DNA of 64,000 nt from Paenibacillus sp. D2_2 (GCF_031199965.1 NZ_CP133605.1:1892501-1956500), one strand, 5' to 3'; counted from the stretch's first letter, positions 45,753 to 55,661 are shown. A program made the numbers and translations. The notes: generated from the sequence alone by a model not told the origin.

Positions 45753-46798
45753 ATGAATCCTTTTATATATGATTTGAGTTTGGAAGAACTTCAGGAATGG
45801 GCAGTACAGCAAGGAGAGTCAGCCTTCCGCGGCGCACAGATATTTGACTGGCTTTATGTAAAGCGCGTAAACTCTTTTGATGAGATGACGAATTTATCCA
45901 AGACGCTTCGGCAAAAAATGGACGAACAGTTCTCGTTCGTAACCTTGAATGAAATTGCGAAGTATGAATCCAAGGACGGTACGGTCAAGTTCCTGTTCGG
46001 GCTACATGATGATCACGCCATTGAGACGGTTATCATGAAGCATAACTATGGAAATAGCGTCTGTGTTACCACTCAAGTCGGCTGTAAAGTGGGTTGTACG
46101 TTCTGTGCCTCTACTTTGGGTGGACTTAAGCGGAATCTCAATCCTGGGGAAATCGTGGCTCAGGTTGTACAGGCTCAGAAGATTCTTGACACACGCGGCG
46201 AACGAGTAAGCAGCATTGTCATCATGGGAACAGGTGAACCATTCGAAAATTATGAAGCGACGATGAAATTTTTACGGATTATGATTCATGAGAAGGGCTT
46301 GAACATTGGACAACGGCATATTACTGTATCAACGAGTGGTATCGTTCCTAATATATATAAATTTGCTGATGAGGATACCCAGATCAACCTGGCGATTTCG
46401 ATTCATGCGCCGAACGATGCGCTTCGCTCTAAGCTGATGCCTGTAACCAGCGTTTCCCGTTCGATGATGTCATCGAGGCGCTGCGTTATTACATCGCTAA
46501 GACCGGGCGTAGAGTAACATTCGAGTATGCGCTGATTGGCGGCGTCAACGATCAAGCGGAGCATGCTGAGGAGTTGGCGGAGGTACTTAAAGATATGCTC
46601 TGCCACGTGAATCTGATCCCGGTCAACCATGTTCCGGAGCGGAAATATGTCAGAACCTCAAGAAACGATATTTTTCAGTTTCAACGCATATTGGCGGATA
46701 AGGGCATTAACGTAACGATTCGTCGGGAGCAAGGACATGATATTGCAGCGGCTTGCGGACAACTGCGGGCCAAACATATGGAGTCTGGTACGAGGTGA
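45753..46798 (+). CDS. rlmN: Dual-specificity RNA methyltransferase RlmN (frameshifted near 46446)
   Basis: After correction there are 348 residues. RlmN is a radical-SAM enzyme that methylates C2 of A2503 in 23S rRNA and A37 of some tRNAs. The radical-SAM cluster motif is [27 protein letters not shown] and [17 protein letters not shown] follow. One A is missing near 46446; repair gives [20 protein letters not shown] and continues to the conserved [12 protein letters not shown] and the C-terminal catalytic Cys in [13 protein letters not shown] 45753 follows AGGTGTGTGAAG. It restarts the ylo block and precedes prpC. Confidence 0.92.
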
Positions 46799-46804
46799 TA
46801 AGGA

Positions 46805-47578
46805 TTGATAAAAACGGCTTATGTAAGTGATGTAGGAAAAGTTCGCTCTATAAACGAGGACAGCACATGGGTTGCCAGGCCTGGAACAAGGGTATACGCT
46901 TGCGATTGTAGCTGATGGTATGGGCGGACATCAGGCTGGGGATACGGCCAGCCGCCTGACCGTCGAGACAATTGTGCAAGATTTACAGGCATTGCCTTCA
47001 CACTTGTCTCCTCAAGAGTTCGGAGATGAGCTGCAGCGGGCAATTCTGCATGCCAATGAAATCGTGTATCGTGAAGCGAAAGAGCATGTGGAGTACTACA
47101 ATATGGGGACCACGGTTGTTGCCGTCCTTCTCAATGAACGTGAGGGCATCATCGGCCATATTGGGGACAGCAGGGTCTACCAATTCCGAAATAGCGTGCT
47201 GACTCAAATTACTGAAGATCATTCTCTCGTTAATGAGTTAGTTAAGAATAAGCAGATTAGCGAGCAGGAAGCGAACGTGCATCCACATCGGAATGTCGTA
47301 ACCCGGGCACTCGGAACCGATGAACAGGTTGTTGCCGACATGTATTCGGTGATGTTAGAAGAAGGGGATATACTGCTGCTCTGCAGTGACGGTCTCAGCA
47401 ATTATGTAACCCCGGATCAAATGATTCATACGCTTGGAGTTGACCAGCTTCCACTGGATCAGCGTGCTCATCAATTACTTCAATATGCCCTGGATGCAGG
47501 GGCGACGATAATATTACAGTCGCGTTATTGGAGTATCATGATGAGTCCGTGTCAAGCGCAAAGGGGTGGAATTTATGA
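46805..47578 (+). CDS. prpC: PPM-type serine/threonine protein phosphatase PrpC (two frameshifts)
   Basis: After correction there are 257 residues, similar to B. subtilis PrpC (254). The N-terminal motif is SDVGKVRSINEDS from TTG 46805 (after GATAAGGA). Metal-binding motifs are VADGMGGHQAGD, IGHIGDSRVYQF and LLCSDGLSNYV. An extra G in TGGG near 46870 breaks the frame; removing it gives NEDSTWLPGLEQGYTLAIV, the same spacing as the B. subtilis protein. A missing G near 47500 breaks it again; repair gives LDAGGDDNITVALLEY, which restores the conserved metal-ligand DN, and the frame ends at TGA 47576-47578. The stop overlaps the prkC start. It dephosphorylates PrkC and its targets. Confidence 0.9.
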
Positions 47579-49740
47579 TCGGTCACGAGTTAGGTGGTCG
47601 TTACCAAATTATTGAACGAATTGGCGGGGGAGGAATGGCCCTCGTATATCGTGCTCAGGATATTCTATTAAATCGTAATGTAGCTATTAAAGTTTTGCGT
47701 CAACAATTTGTGAACGATGAGGAATTCATCCGCCGCTTCCGTCGTGAGGCACAATCAGCTGCTTCACTGTCACATCCGAACATCGTTAGCGTCTATGATG
47801 TTGGACAAGAGGGCGATGTGCATTACATTGTTATGGAATATATTGAAGGTCGCAACTTGAATGAAATTATCAAAGAGCGTGCTCCACTACAGGTAGATGA
47901 GGCAGTTCGTATCGCTTCGCAGATCGCTGATGCCTTGGATCATGCGCATACGAATCATATTATTCATCGTGATATTAAACCTCATAATATATTAATCGGT
48001 CGCAACGGCTGGGTAAAAGTGACTGACTTCGGGATCGCACGTGCTGTATCCTCAACGACGATTACGCAGACGGGCTCCGTCATCGGTTCCGTTCATTATT
48101 TCTCACCTGAACATGCCAAAGGGGTAACAACTGGCGAGAAATCGGACCTTTATTCACTCGGTATTGTACTCTATCAGATGCTGACTGGACGTCTTCCGTT
48201 CCTTGGGGAGAGCCCGATCAGTGTGGCACTGAAACATTTACAGGAGCATTTTGACGAACCACGCTCGGTGAATCCAATGATTCCGCAGAGTGTGGAGAAT
48301 ATTATATTGAAGTCGATGCGCAAGAATCCCGGCGAGAGATATGAATCTGCTAAGGAAATGCTCCGTGATCTGGAGACTAGTCTGCTACCGGAGCGTAGAA
48401 CCGAGAACAAGCTTACTTTTGTCGAGGACGAGGATGAGGATAGCACCCGTGTAGTTCCAGCTATCAAACCTCAGAATAGGCAGAATAGTGGAGGTTCGAA
48501 GCTGTCTCGCGATGATCAGGGATCTGATGAAAGACAAAAGCAGAAATCGAACAAGAAACCAACAGGCAACAAGACTAAATTATGGGTCGGTATTACGCTG
48601 ATTGTGATCGTTGCGATGCTTGGTATTGCTTGGTATGTGAACAAGCTCGTCACGGTGGAAGAAGTAAAGGTACCGAATGTGCTTAATATGTCCATTGAAC
48701 AAGCTACTGAGGAGCTCTCCAAGGTTGGCATTGTGGTTGGGAATGTCGCTCAGGTATATAAAGAGGGCGTAGATGAGGGAATTGTCTATGAACAGAGCAA
48801 GTCAGAGGGAACCGCTGTGAAGGAAGGTTCGTCGATTGATTTGACGGTAAGTACGGCGAAGGAGCTACCGCAGATGCCGATGCTGATGGGTGGAACCTAT
48901 ACCTATGAGGAAGCTGTTGCACAGCTAGAGCAGCTCGGAGTGTCGAAAGACAGGATTCGCAAGGATGAGGAAAATTCCGATAAGGATACTGGTGAGGTCA
49001 TTGGGCAAACCCCGGATGCCAATGCAACATTTAATCCGGATACCGATCAGATTATCTTGAAAGTGAGTAAAGGCCCAGCAAATATCAAGATGCCTAAGCT
49101 GGAAGGGTTAACTCAGGCTGCTGCTGTGAAGGCGATTGAGGATGCAGGGCTGAAGCTGGCGAAGGACGGAATTAAGCAGAAATCGAGCTATGATAAACCA
49201 TCAGGTGAAGTTATGGAGCAGTGGCCATATGCGCCAGGTGGAGATGTAGCACCGGGCTCGGAGGTAACGATATTCGTCAGCTCCGGCTACCCTTCCGAAG
49301 CGATCGAGTATACATTCGAGGTTCCTGTCGTCCCGTCCACAGATGGTCAGAAGAGTAAAATCCATATTATCTATGGGGATGCTCGCGGCGAGAATCAAGA
49401 CTGGGGTACAAGGACGATTACCAAGCCGCAATATATCTCGGTGGATCTTGTTCTGGCGCCTAACAAAGACGGTTATGTCTATGTGAACCGTGATGGTGCA
49501 TTAACGGATACCTACAAGGTCTCGTATATTGATGCTAAGCAGGGGACTGTGCCGCAGCCATCATTGCCTGTAACGAATCCTACACCGGATGAATCAAATA
49601 ATGATCCTAATGGCAACAATGGTGACAATAATAGCGGGAACAATGATCAGAACCCTCCTGATACAGGAATGGTCAACAAATCCAAGATAACTGGACGGTT
49701 AGCAAAGGCTGATATGAAGGGATCCAAACACCACAATTGA
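47575..49740 (+). CDS. prkC: Serine/threonine protein kinase with PASTA repeats
   Basis: The product has 721 residues. The kinase domain (about residues 8-270) has IGGGGMALVYRAQD, the Lys in NVAIKVLRQQF, IIHRDIKPHNIL, VTDFGIAR and the activation loop. A charged linker precedes one transmembrane helix (LWVGITLIVIVAMLGIAWYV). Outside the cell are three PASTA repeats that bind peptidoglycan fragments, then a beta-rich domain (residues about 560-660) and an Asn/Asp/Gly-rich tail (NNDPNGNNGDNNSGNND). PrkC signals cell-wall status and triggers spore germination in response to muropeptides. The start ATG 47575 has AAAGGGGTGGAATTT and overlaps prpC. The domain after the PASTA repeats is unlike B. subtilis PrkC, whose extracellular part ends soon after them. 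Confidence 0.93.
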   Translation: MIGHELGGRYQIIERIGGGGMALVYRAQDILLNRNVAIKVLRQQFVNDEEFIRRFRREAQSAASLSHPNIVSVYDVGQEGDVHYIVMEYIEGRNLNEIIKERAPLQVDEAVRIASQIADALDHAHTNHIIHRDIKPHNILIGRNGWVKVTDFGIARAVSSTTITQTGSVIGSVHYFSPEHAKGVTTGEKSDLYSLGIVLYQMLTGRLPFLGESPISVALKHLQEHFDEPRSVNPMIPQSVENIILKSMRKNPGERYESAKEMLRDLETSLLPERRTENKLTFVEDEDEDSTRVVPAIKPQNRQNSGGSKLSRDDQGSDERQKQKSNKKPTGNKTKLWVGITLIVIVAMLGIAWYVNKLVTVEEVKVPNVLNMSIEQATEELSKVGIVVGNVAQVYKEGVDEGIVYEQSKSEGTAVKEGSSIDLTVSTAKELPQMPMLMGGTYTYEEAVAQLEQLGVSKDRIRKDEENSDKDTGEVIGQTPDANATFNPDTDQIILKVSKGPANIKMPKLEGLTQAAAVKAIEDAGLKLAKDGIKQKSSYDKPSGEVMEQWPYAPGGDVAPGSEVTIFVSSGYPSEAIEYTFEVPVVPSTDGQKSKIHIIYGDARGENQDWGTRTITKPQYISVDLVLAPNKDGYVYVNRDGALTDTYKVSYIDAKQGTVPQPSLPVTNPTPDESNNDPNGNNGDNNSGNNDQNPPDTGMVNKSKITGRLAKADMKGSKHHN

Positions 49741-49800
49741 AGTAAAGCTTAAATGAGCTTTAATCGTTATACAGACAGACATGAAAGCGAGGCCTGCAAG

Positions 49801-50704
49801 AATGCCTGAAGGCTTAATCGTTAAAGCACTAAGCGGATATTACTATGTGAAGCCTGCAGACCCGGTGTTGGACGAAATTGTCCAGTGCCGGGGACGCGGC
49901 ATTTTTAAGAAAAAGGCATAACACCTCTTGTTGGAGATCGGGTCATGTATAGTCCGACGGAGAACGGTGAAGGGATGGTAGATGAAATTTTACCACGCAT
50001 TTCGGAGCTGATTCGTCCGCCGATCGCTAACGCCAGACTTGCAGTACTGCTGTTCTCACTGAAAGAGCCTGATCTGAATTTGCAGCTTCTGGACAAGTTC
50101 TTGGTACATATTGAACATGCGGGGCTGCAAGCGCTGATCTGTTTGACCAAAGAGGATCTGCTTGATGCGGAGAAGAGGATGCGGCTAGCACCACAGAGCA
50201 GGTGGCGCGTCTCTATGAGCAAATAGGATATGAAGTATTCATTACAAGTTCTCTGACCGGCAAAGGGACGGAAGCCGTGAAATCACGTCTCGCTGGAGAG
50301 ATTAGCGTCTTTTCCGGTCAGTCCGGGGTAGGCAAATCAACGCTGCTGAATGCGATGTTCCCTGGATTGTCGCTGGAGACGAGTGAAATAAGCATGAAGC
50401 TTGGCCGGGCAGACATACGACCCGTCATGTAGAGCTGATTGAGCTTGAAAATGGCGGATATGTGGCGGATACTCCTGGATTTAGCCAGCTTGATTTCCTT
50501 GAGCTTGGAGTGGAGCAGCTCTCTACCTGCTTCCGCGAATTCCGCGAGCTCGCAGAGGGCTGTAAATTCCGCGGCTGTACACATCTGCATGAGCCTAACT
50601 GTAAAGTGAGGCAGGCGGTTGATGATGGGACTATTGCAGCGGGACGCTACGAGCATTATGTGCAGTTTTATGAGGAAATGAAAGACAAAAAACGGAGGTA
50701 TTGA
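49801..50704 (+). CDS. rsgA: Ribosome small-subunit-dependent GTPase RsgA (four frameshifts)
   Basis: After correction there are 301 residues, close to B. subtilis CpgA (298). It starts [20 protein letters not shown]. It is a circularly permuted GTPase: the OB-fold comes first, then LTKED (G4-like), [12 protein letters not shown] (G1) and [11 protein letters not shown] (G3), ending in a zinc-binding region ([20 protein letters not shown]). RsgA matures the 30S subunit. Four breaks are present: an extra C near 49862 (removal gives [16 protein letters not shown]), a missing G near 49916 ([16 protein letters not shown]), a missing base near 50183 (before [14 protein letters not shown]), and a missing G near 50408 ([19 protein letters not shown]). 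It lies between prkC and rpe, as in B. subtilis. Confidence 0.9.
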
Positions 50705-50708
50705 CTTC

Positions 50709-51374
50709 ATGAACGACATCTATATTGCACCGTCGATATTGTCGGCTGATTTTGCCAAGCTGGGTCAAGAAGTGGTCGAGGTAGAACACAGCGGAGCCGA
50801 TTGGCTTCACGTCGATGTCATGGACGGACATTTCGTACCTAACATTACATTCGGGGCGCTTGTGATGAGAGCAATTGCTCCACTAACCAAGCTGCCGCTT
50901 GATGTTCATCTGATGATCGAGAATCCTGAGCAATATATTCCGGATTTTGCAAAGGCAGGGGCTCACCTGATAACAGTTCACCAGGAAGCTTGCGTACATT
51001 TGCATCGCGTCCTGCATTTGATTAAGGAGCATGGTGTTAAGGCGGGTGTAGCTATCAATCCGGCAACACCTGTATCTTCGATTCGAGAAGTACTTGAGGA
51101 TGTGGATTTGGTGCTCGTGATGACTGTAAATCCAGGCTTTGGCGGCCAAGCTTTTATTCCGTCGACCCTTCGTAAGATCAAGGAACTGAAGGAACTCAGG
51201 GAGGAACTGGGGCTGAAGGATCTCCGTATTGAGGTTGATGGAGGAATCACGGCCGTTACAGCGCCGCTTGTTGTAGAAGCAGGGGCAGATGTACTGGTCG
51301 CGGGTAATGCAGTGTTCGGCCGCAGCGACCGCAGTGCGGCTATTCAAGAGATTCGCAGCAGTATACAAGAATAG
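50709..51374 (+). CDS. rpe: Ribulose-phosphate 3-epimerase
   Basis: The product has 221 residues forming a TIM barrel. It interconverts ribulose 5-phosphate and xylulose 5-phosphate in the pentose phosphate pathway. Signatures are [29 protein letters not shown] (metal and catalytic Asp), [29 protein letters not shown] and IEVDGGITA. Its start lies five bases after the rsgA stop behind AAACGGAGGTATTGACTTC, so they are likely co-transcribed. A terminator follows at 51483, separating it from spoVM. Confidence 0.95.
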   Translation: MNDIYIAPSILSADFAKLGQEVVEVEHSGADWLHVDVMDGHFVPNITFGALVMRAIAPLTKLPLDVHLMIENPEQYIPDFAKAGAHLITVHQEACVHLHRVLHLIKEHGVKAGVAINPATPVSSIREVLEDVDLVLVMTVNPGFGGQAFIPSTLRKIKELKELREELGLKDLRIEVDGGITAVTAPLVVEAGADVLVAGNAVFGRSDRSAAIQEIRSSIQE

Positions 51375-51482
51375 CACTTCTGATAGTTCTTGTAATATTT
51401 CTGATCGAAGCTATATTATCTTCATATTTGGCAGGTTTCACTTTGTCCGGTTGGCATAGTGATTCGACCTGACGCATACAAT

Positions 51483-51517
51483 GGGTTACATGAGCGGGTT
51501 CTCATGCAGCCCTTTTT
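51483..51517 (+). terminator. Rho-independent terminator after rpe
   Basis: The arms GGG..CATGAG and CTCATG..CCC pair around a short loop and run directly into six T residues. Confidence 0.85.
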
Positions 51518-51551
51518 TGTCGGTGAAAATACACAGAGAGAGGGCGCGGAA

Positions 51552-51560
51552 CATACACTA
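51552..51560 (+). promoter_or_regulatory. Sporulation sigma-E/sigma-K-type -10 element of spoVM
   Basis: CATACACTA matches the sigma-E -10 pattern (CATACANT) and also the sigma-K one (CATANNNTA). It lies 36 bases before the spoVM start. The -35 region is not clear. B. subtilis spoVM is transcribed in the mother cell under sigma-E, which this fits. Confidence 0.5.
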
Positions 51561-51595
51561 TGATGAGGGCATGAGAATGATGGGGAGGGTGAACG

Positions 51596-51676
51596 ATGAA
51601 ATTTTACACATTCAAGCTGCCTAAGTTTTTGGGAGGTTTCGTCAAAGCGGTGTTGAATACGTTTCACAAGAACTAG
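51596..51676 (+). CDS. spoVM: Stage V sporulation protein M (SpoVM)
   Basis: A 26-residue protein, MKFYTFKLPKFLGGFVKAVL plus NTFHKN, nearly identical in pattern to B. subtilis SpoVM (26 residues, MKFYTIKLPKFLGGIV...). SpoVM is an amphipathic helix that recognises the convex forespore membrane and anchors the SpoIVA coat basement layer. The Pro at position 9, important for membrane insertion, is present. ATG 51596 has a strong ribosome binding site (GGGGAGGGTGAACG) and a sporulation-type -10 box upstream. Its place between rpe and rpmB agrees with B. subtilis. Confidence 0.96.
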   Translation: MKFYTFKLPKFLGGFVKAVLNTFHKN

Positions 51677-51784
51677 GCAGCAACAACTGCCGCTATCATG
51701 GAATTCGGGCGGCGCAAATCCCGCCTTCCATCACGCGGTTTGTGGCGATACTGTTTTCCGGTTGCTGAAGTGGCAGGAGAATAC

Positions 51785-51819
51785 GAAAAAAGCACCTCTA
51801 TTAAGAAAAGGTGCTTTTT
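51785..51819. terminator. Bidirectional terminator between spoVM and rpmB
   Basis: AAAAAGCACC and GGTGCTTTTT form an inverted repeat with A and T tracts on either side. It would stop rpmB (minus) and transcripts from the left. Confidence 0.88.
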
Positions 51820-51841
51820 GTCTATATACTTATTCTCACCA

Positions 51842-52030
51842 TTATACGCGAGTCAGTTTACCGGATTTTAAAGCCCGAGTGCTGACGTATACGCGTTGTG
51901 GCTTACCGTCTACCAAGATCCGGACTTTCTGTACGTTAACGCCCCAAGAACGACGATTACGGTTGTTTGCGTGGGATACATGGTTACCGCTGCTTGGTTT
52001 CTTGCCTGTTACATAGCATTTGCGAGACAT
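51842..52030 (-). CDS. rpmB: 50S ribosomal protein L28
   Basis: The product has 62 residues on the minus strand: [20 protein letters not shown], then [18 protein letters not shown]. This is the standard L28 sequence pattern. The single Cys at position 5 shows it is not the four-Cys zinc form. The gene lies opposite to all its neighbours, the same orientation switch found at this locus in B. subtilis. A good promoter lies about 150 bases upstream on the minus strand (52180-52209) and a terminator follows at 51785-51819. Confidence 0.96.
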   Translation of the reverse strand: MSRKCYVTGKKPSSGNHVSHANNRNRRSWGVNVQKVRILVDGKPQRVYVSTRALKSGKLTRV

Positions 52031-52179
52031 TCATTACACCTCCTGTTCCGATACACCTGTCTTGAAAATAACAGTTTATTATTGAAGTTAACAGTTATTG
52101 TTCAAGCCGGCTTTAGCCGGTTGATTTCCCTCATTAAGCCTATAAATGCATAGGAAACCGCATAAAACAATACTTACAT

Positions 52180-52209
52180 ATAATATCACAGTAAAAAAAC
52201 GTCCGTCAA
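52180..52209 (-). promoter_or_regulatory. rpmB promoter (sigma-A)
   Basis: On the minus strand TTGACG (52204-52209) and TATTAT (52180-52185) are 18 bp apart. It lies upstream of rpmB with a leader of roughly 140 bases containing small AGCCGG/CCGGCT hairpins. Confidence 0.7.
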
Positions 52210-52329
52210 CCGATCGACAAACTTTATTTCTATAGACGCTTGTCGCGCTTTGTTTATTTATTTATCTTTGTTCTTATAGTACAATATGGTTTAGCCCATA
52301 ATAATTTCAAGGGAGGAGTGAGCGTAGGC

Positions 52330-52687
52330 GTGGCAATACAACTTGAGACCGAATATGGACGTGTAGATATTTCGGAGGAAGCAGTAGCTGTGATCGCCGG
52401 GTCGGCCGCCATGGAATGTTATGGACTCGTAGGAATGGCAAGCCGGAAACAATTCAAGGACGGCATTGCTGAATTGCTGGGGCGTGAATTTAGCCCGGGG
52501 TGTGGAAGTAAAGCTCGATAATAAGCGATTGGCAATTCATCTTTATATCATAGTCAGTTATGGTACGAAAATTTCCGAGGTTGCCTACAACATACAGCGA
52601 AAAGTAAAATATGTGTTAAATGAAGTCGTTGGACTCGAAGTGGCTCAAGTCAATGTTGCAGTTCAAGGCGTTCGTGTATCAAGCTAG
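52330..52687 (+). CDS. yloU: Asp23/Gls24 family envelope stress protein YloU (frameshifted near 52488)
   Basis: After correction there are 119 residues, as in B. subtilis YloU (120). It begins with GTG 52330 (MAIQLETEYGRVDISEEAVA), behind GGGAGGAGTGAGCGTAGGC. The family motif AMECYGLVGMASRKQFKDGI and the C-terminal YIIVSYGTKISEVAYNIQ and VNVAVQGVRV are typical of Asp23/Gls24 proteins. The frame breaks near 52488: two bases, probably AA, are missing, and repair gives LLGRENLARGVEVKLDN, matching the spacing of the B. subtilis homologue. It sits directly upstream of fakA, as in most Firmicutes. Its molecular role is unknown. Confidence 0.9.
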
Positions 52688-52702
52688 GAAGGGGAATTCT
52701 CA

Positions 52703-54465
52703 TTGAGTAAGCGTTCTATTAACGGAACAGATTTCACCGCCATGGTACTAGCCGGGGCGAAGCGGTTGGGGATCATGCTGAGCATGTCAACTCTCTAAAT
52801 GTCTTTCCAGTTCCTGATGGAGACACCGGAACAAATATGAATCTCACGATGACGGCCGGAGTGGCCGAATTGAATAATAACGGATCAGGCGGACTTGGTA
52901 GCCGGGCAAATACGTTGTCCAAGGGATTGCTGATGGGGGCTAGAGGAAACTCTGGCGTTATTCTATCCCAGTTGTTCCGCGGCTTTGCCCGTTATGCATC
53001 TTCTTATGAAGAGCTAGATGCTATTCAATTTGCCTCAGCTTTACAAAGCGGGGTGGATACAGCCTATAAGGCCGTAGTAAAACCGGTAGAGGGAACAATC
53101 CTTACGGTAGCGAAAGAAGCTGCCAAGCATGCGGTTCACCAGGCTAGACGTACTACCGATATCGTAGATTTGATGGCTGATGTGCTAGCGAAGGCTAAGG
53201 AAGCTCTAGCGAATACGCCAGAGCAATTGCCTGTACTGAAGCAGGTCGGAGTTGTTGATTCCGGCGGACAAGGTCTTGTATATATTTACGAAGGCTTTAT
53301 GGAGCAATTAACAGGCAAAGCAAAGCCTATCGATTCAATGCCCGCACAATCTAAAGCAGGGTCTATCTCTGCCGTTGCAGCCGTACATCCGGCCGAACAT
53401 CATGATGCCACTGCTCAAGCGAAGCTTGTTACAGAGGATATTGAATTTCTCTATGATATGGAATTTTTCATAAGTCGTACCCTAGGTGGAGTACCGCATT
53501 CGAATTTTGACGAAGATCAATTTCGGAAAACGTTATCACTGAACGGTGACTCTATTATCGTGATTGCCGATGATGAAGTAGTCAAAGTTCATGTACACTC
53601 CAAAGCGCCCGGCGAGGTTCTGAATCTCGCTCTGAACTATGGGGAAATTACTCAGATTCATATTCTAAATATGCGTGAACAGCATCGTGAGCTGTTGTCA
53701 ACCGGGCTTGATGCCGCTCCAATGCCAGAGTTGTTCGCTGACATCCCGGCTGAACCTGCCCGTTCTGTAGACCCGGCTGAGGTTCCTGCGGACGAATTGG
53801 CTCCTTACGGATTTATTGCTGTAGCGTCCGGACAAGGAATCTCAGATATCTTCAAGAGTCTTGGCATTGACGTTGTTCTATCTGGCGGACAGACGATGAA
53901 TCCAAGTACGGAGGATTTCGTTAAGGCGATTCATTCGATCTCTGCGCAGCATGTATTCGTGTTGCCGAACAATTCGAATATCGTTCTTGCCGCTCAACAG
54001 GCCCGAGATTTGCTGGAAGATGAGCGTAGTGTCACAGTTATTCCGTGCAAGAGCATTCCGCAAGGAATCGCTGCTGCCTTCGCGTTCCAGGAAGAGGAGA
54101 GTGCTGACGTTAATACGGATCATATGATGAGTGCCGTATCTCATGTCAAGACAGGACAAGTTACCTACGCGATCCGTGATACGATGTTCGACGATCTGGA
54201 GATCAAGGCTGGTCATTATATCGGTATTGAGAACTCCAAGATCGTTGCAACCGAAGAACAATTGCTTGAGACAAGCCAAGCATTGCTTACTAAAATGCTG
54301 TCCAATGGGGATGAGATCGTCACTGTCCTGATTGGAGAAGAGGCGACAGAGGAGACTACAGCGTCGTTAGTGAGTTGGCTGAATGAAACTTATCCTGATG
54401 TCGAAGTAGAGACTCATGATGGCGGACAACCGATCTATTATTATTTATTCTCGGTTGAATCCTGA
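52703..54465 (+). CDS. fakA: Fatty acid kinase FakA/YloV (DhaL-type; frameshifted near 52769)
   Basis: After correction there are 587 residues. The N-terminal DhaL-like ATP-binding domain begins MSKRSINGTDFTAMVLAGAK, with the Mg-binding NVFPVPDGDTGTNMNLT and GARGNSGVILSQLFRGFA. VGVVDSGGQGLVYIYEGFM ends that domain, and EFLYDMEFFIS starts the middle domain. The C-terminal third resembles a DegV fold (GGQTMNPSTEDF). In S. aureus FakA phosphorylates fatty acids bound to FakB, a DegV-family protein. One G is missing in the G run at 52768-52771; repair gives AKRLGDHAEHVNSLNVFPV. TTG 52703 follows AGGAAGGGGAATTCTCA. A DegV gene follows after a repeat element. Confidence 0.88.
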
Positions 54466-54480
54466 TCGTCCTAATAATAT

Positions 54481-54697
54481 AAGTTCAAAAAGATCGGTTT
54501 TCAGTACCGAGAAGGTTGGATGAAGCTAGGGTCTGAGGAGTGGAGCGTACGTAGTTTGTACGTGAGTACCTGAAATGTTACCGTAGGTAACATGACTTCG
54601 TAAGCATCTGCTTAGGCCAGGGTGAATTCAAGATTCGAAGCCGAGTTACTCCTTGATTCACTTCGTAATCAAAAGTGAACTTTTTGAACAACCTCTT
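54481..54697 (+). repeat. Long copy of the GTTCAAAAAGTCCG interspersed repeat
   Basis: The ends are AAGTTCAAAAAGATCGGTTT and GTGAACTTTTTGAACAACCTC. The core GGATGAAGCTAGGGTCTGAG and GAGCGTACGTAGTTTGTACG matches the 5321-5632 copy, but the enclosing stem is different: TTCAGTAC pairs with GTACCTGAA here. A second hairpin, ATGTTACC-GTA-GGTAACAT (54575-54593), uses the same GTA loop as the tip in the other copy. It is intergenic, between fakA and the degV gene. Confidence 0.8.
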
Positions 54698-54732
54698 GCA
54701 AAAGGGGGAATGATGAAAGGGTGAAGATACCT

Positions 54733-55602
54733 ATGAGTCAGATCGTTATTGTAGCTGACAGTACGGCTGACGTTCCTGCTTCGCTGGCTGCTGAGTATGG
54801 TATTCATATCGTGCCAATGCGGCTAGCCTTCGGGGATGAGTCTTACCTGGAAGGAATCGACATCACGGTTGAAGAGTTTTATGACAAGCTGGCGAAGTCC
54901 AAGGATCTCCCGACGACTTCGCAGACCTCGCCTGCTCAGTATGTAGAGGTGTATCAGAATTTAATGAAGCAGTATCCTGATTCTCCTATCCTCTCGATAC
55001 ATTTATCTTCTGGGATGAGCGGCACCTATCAATCCGCTCAGCTGGCAAAGTCGATGATAGAGGAAGATTCTACAGAGCCGGTAAATATTACGGTGGTCGA
55101 CTCGCTCTGTGCTAGCTATGGCTTCGGCATGATGGTAGTGCATGCAGCAAGATTGGCGAAGCAAGGGGTTTCCGTTGAGCAGATTTGCACCGAGTTAGAG
55201 CGTCTTGGACAAGAGCGCAGGCTTTATTTTCTGGTTGATACACTAGAGTATTTGCAAAAAGGTGGTCGGATCGGCAAGGCGGCGGCCATTCTTGGCACAT
55301 TGCTGAATATTAAGCCGATTCTTTCTGTAGACCATGAAGGCATTATCTATTCGGTAGATAAGGTAAGGGGCCGCAAGAAGGCGGTATCTCGTGTAATTGA
55401 GTTATTCAGGAATGATTTCCCGAACCACAAGGATTTGAACGTTGCTGTGTGCGATTGTGTGAACCCTGAAGGAGCGGAAGAGATCATTCAGCTGTTGTCA
55501 GAGCATTTTACCCTGCATGAGATCGTACGCAACAGCATTGGTTCTGTTGTAGGTACTCATGTAGGTCCTGGTACTGTGGCTATCTTCGTATGGCCGGCTT
55601 AA
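54733..55602 (+). CDS. DegV family fatty acid-binding protein (FakB-like)
   Basis: The product has 289 residues. It starts MSQIVIVADSTADVPASLAA, and has TSQTSPAQYVEVYQNLM, SIHLSSGMSGTYQSAQ and VVDSLCASYGFGMMVV, the ligand-binding loops of the DegV fold, followed by LVDTLEYLQKGGRIGKAAA and the end GSVVGTHVGPGTVAIF. DegV/FakB proteins hold a fatty acid and present it to FakA for phosphorylation. It is directly downstream of fakA, so the two probably act together. ATG 54733 follows AAAGGGTGAAGATACCT; GTG 54721 is a less likely alternative. Confidence 0.9.
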   Translation: MSQIVIVADSTADVPASLAAEYGIHIVPMRLAFGDESYLEGIDITVEEFYDKLAKSKDLPTTSQTSPAQYVEVYQNLMKQYPDSPILSIHLSSGMSGTYQSAQLAKSMIEEDSTEPVNITVVDSLCASYGFGMMVVHAARLAKQGVSVEQICTELERLGQERRLYFLVDTLEYLQKGGRIGKAAAILGTLLNIKPILSVDHEGIIYSVDKVRGRKKAVSRVIELFRNDFPNHKDLNVAVCDCVNPEGAEEIIQLLSEHFTLHEIVRNSIGSVVGTHVGPGTVAIFVWPA

Positions 55603-55605
55603 AGA

Positions 55606-55635
55606 AGTTGTTCAAAAAGTTAAGCTTTTTGGACT
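55606..55635. repeat. Minimal repeat copy between degV and recG
   Basis: GTTGTTCAAAAAGTTAAGCT and CTTTTTGGAC make a short stem (CAAAAAG/CTTTTTG) resembling joined termini of the repeat family with no interior. It lies just before the recG ribosome binding site. Confidence 0.5.
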
Positions 55636-55661
55636 TGTATTTAAAGCGAGGGATTTGAACG

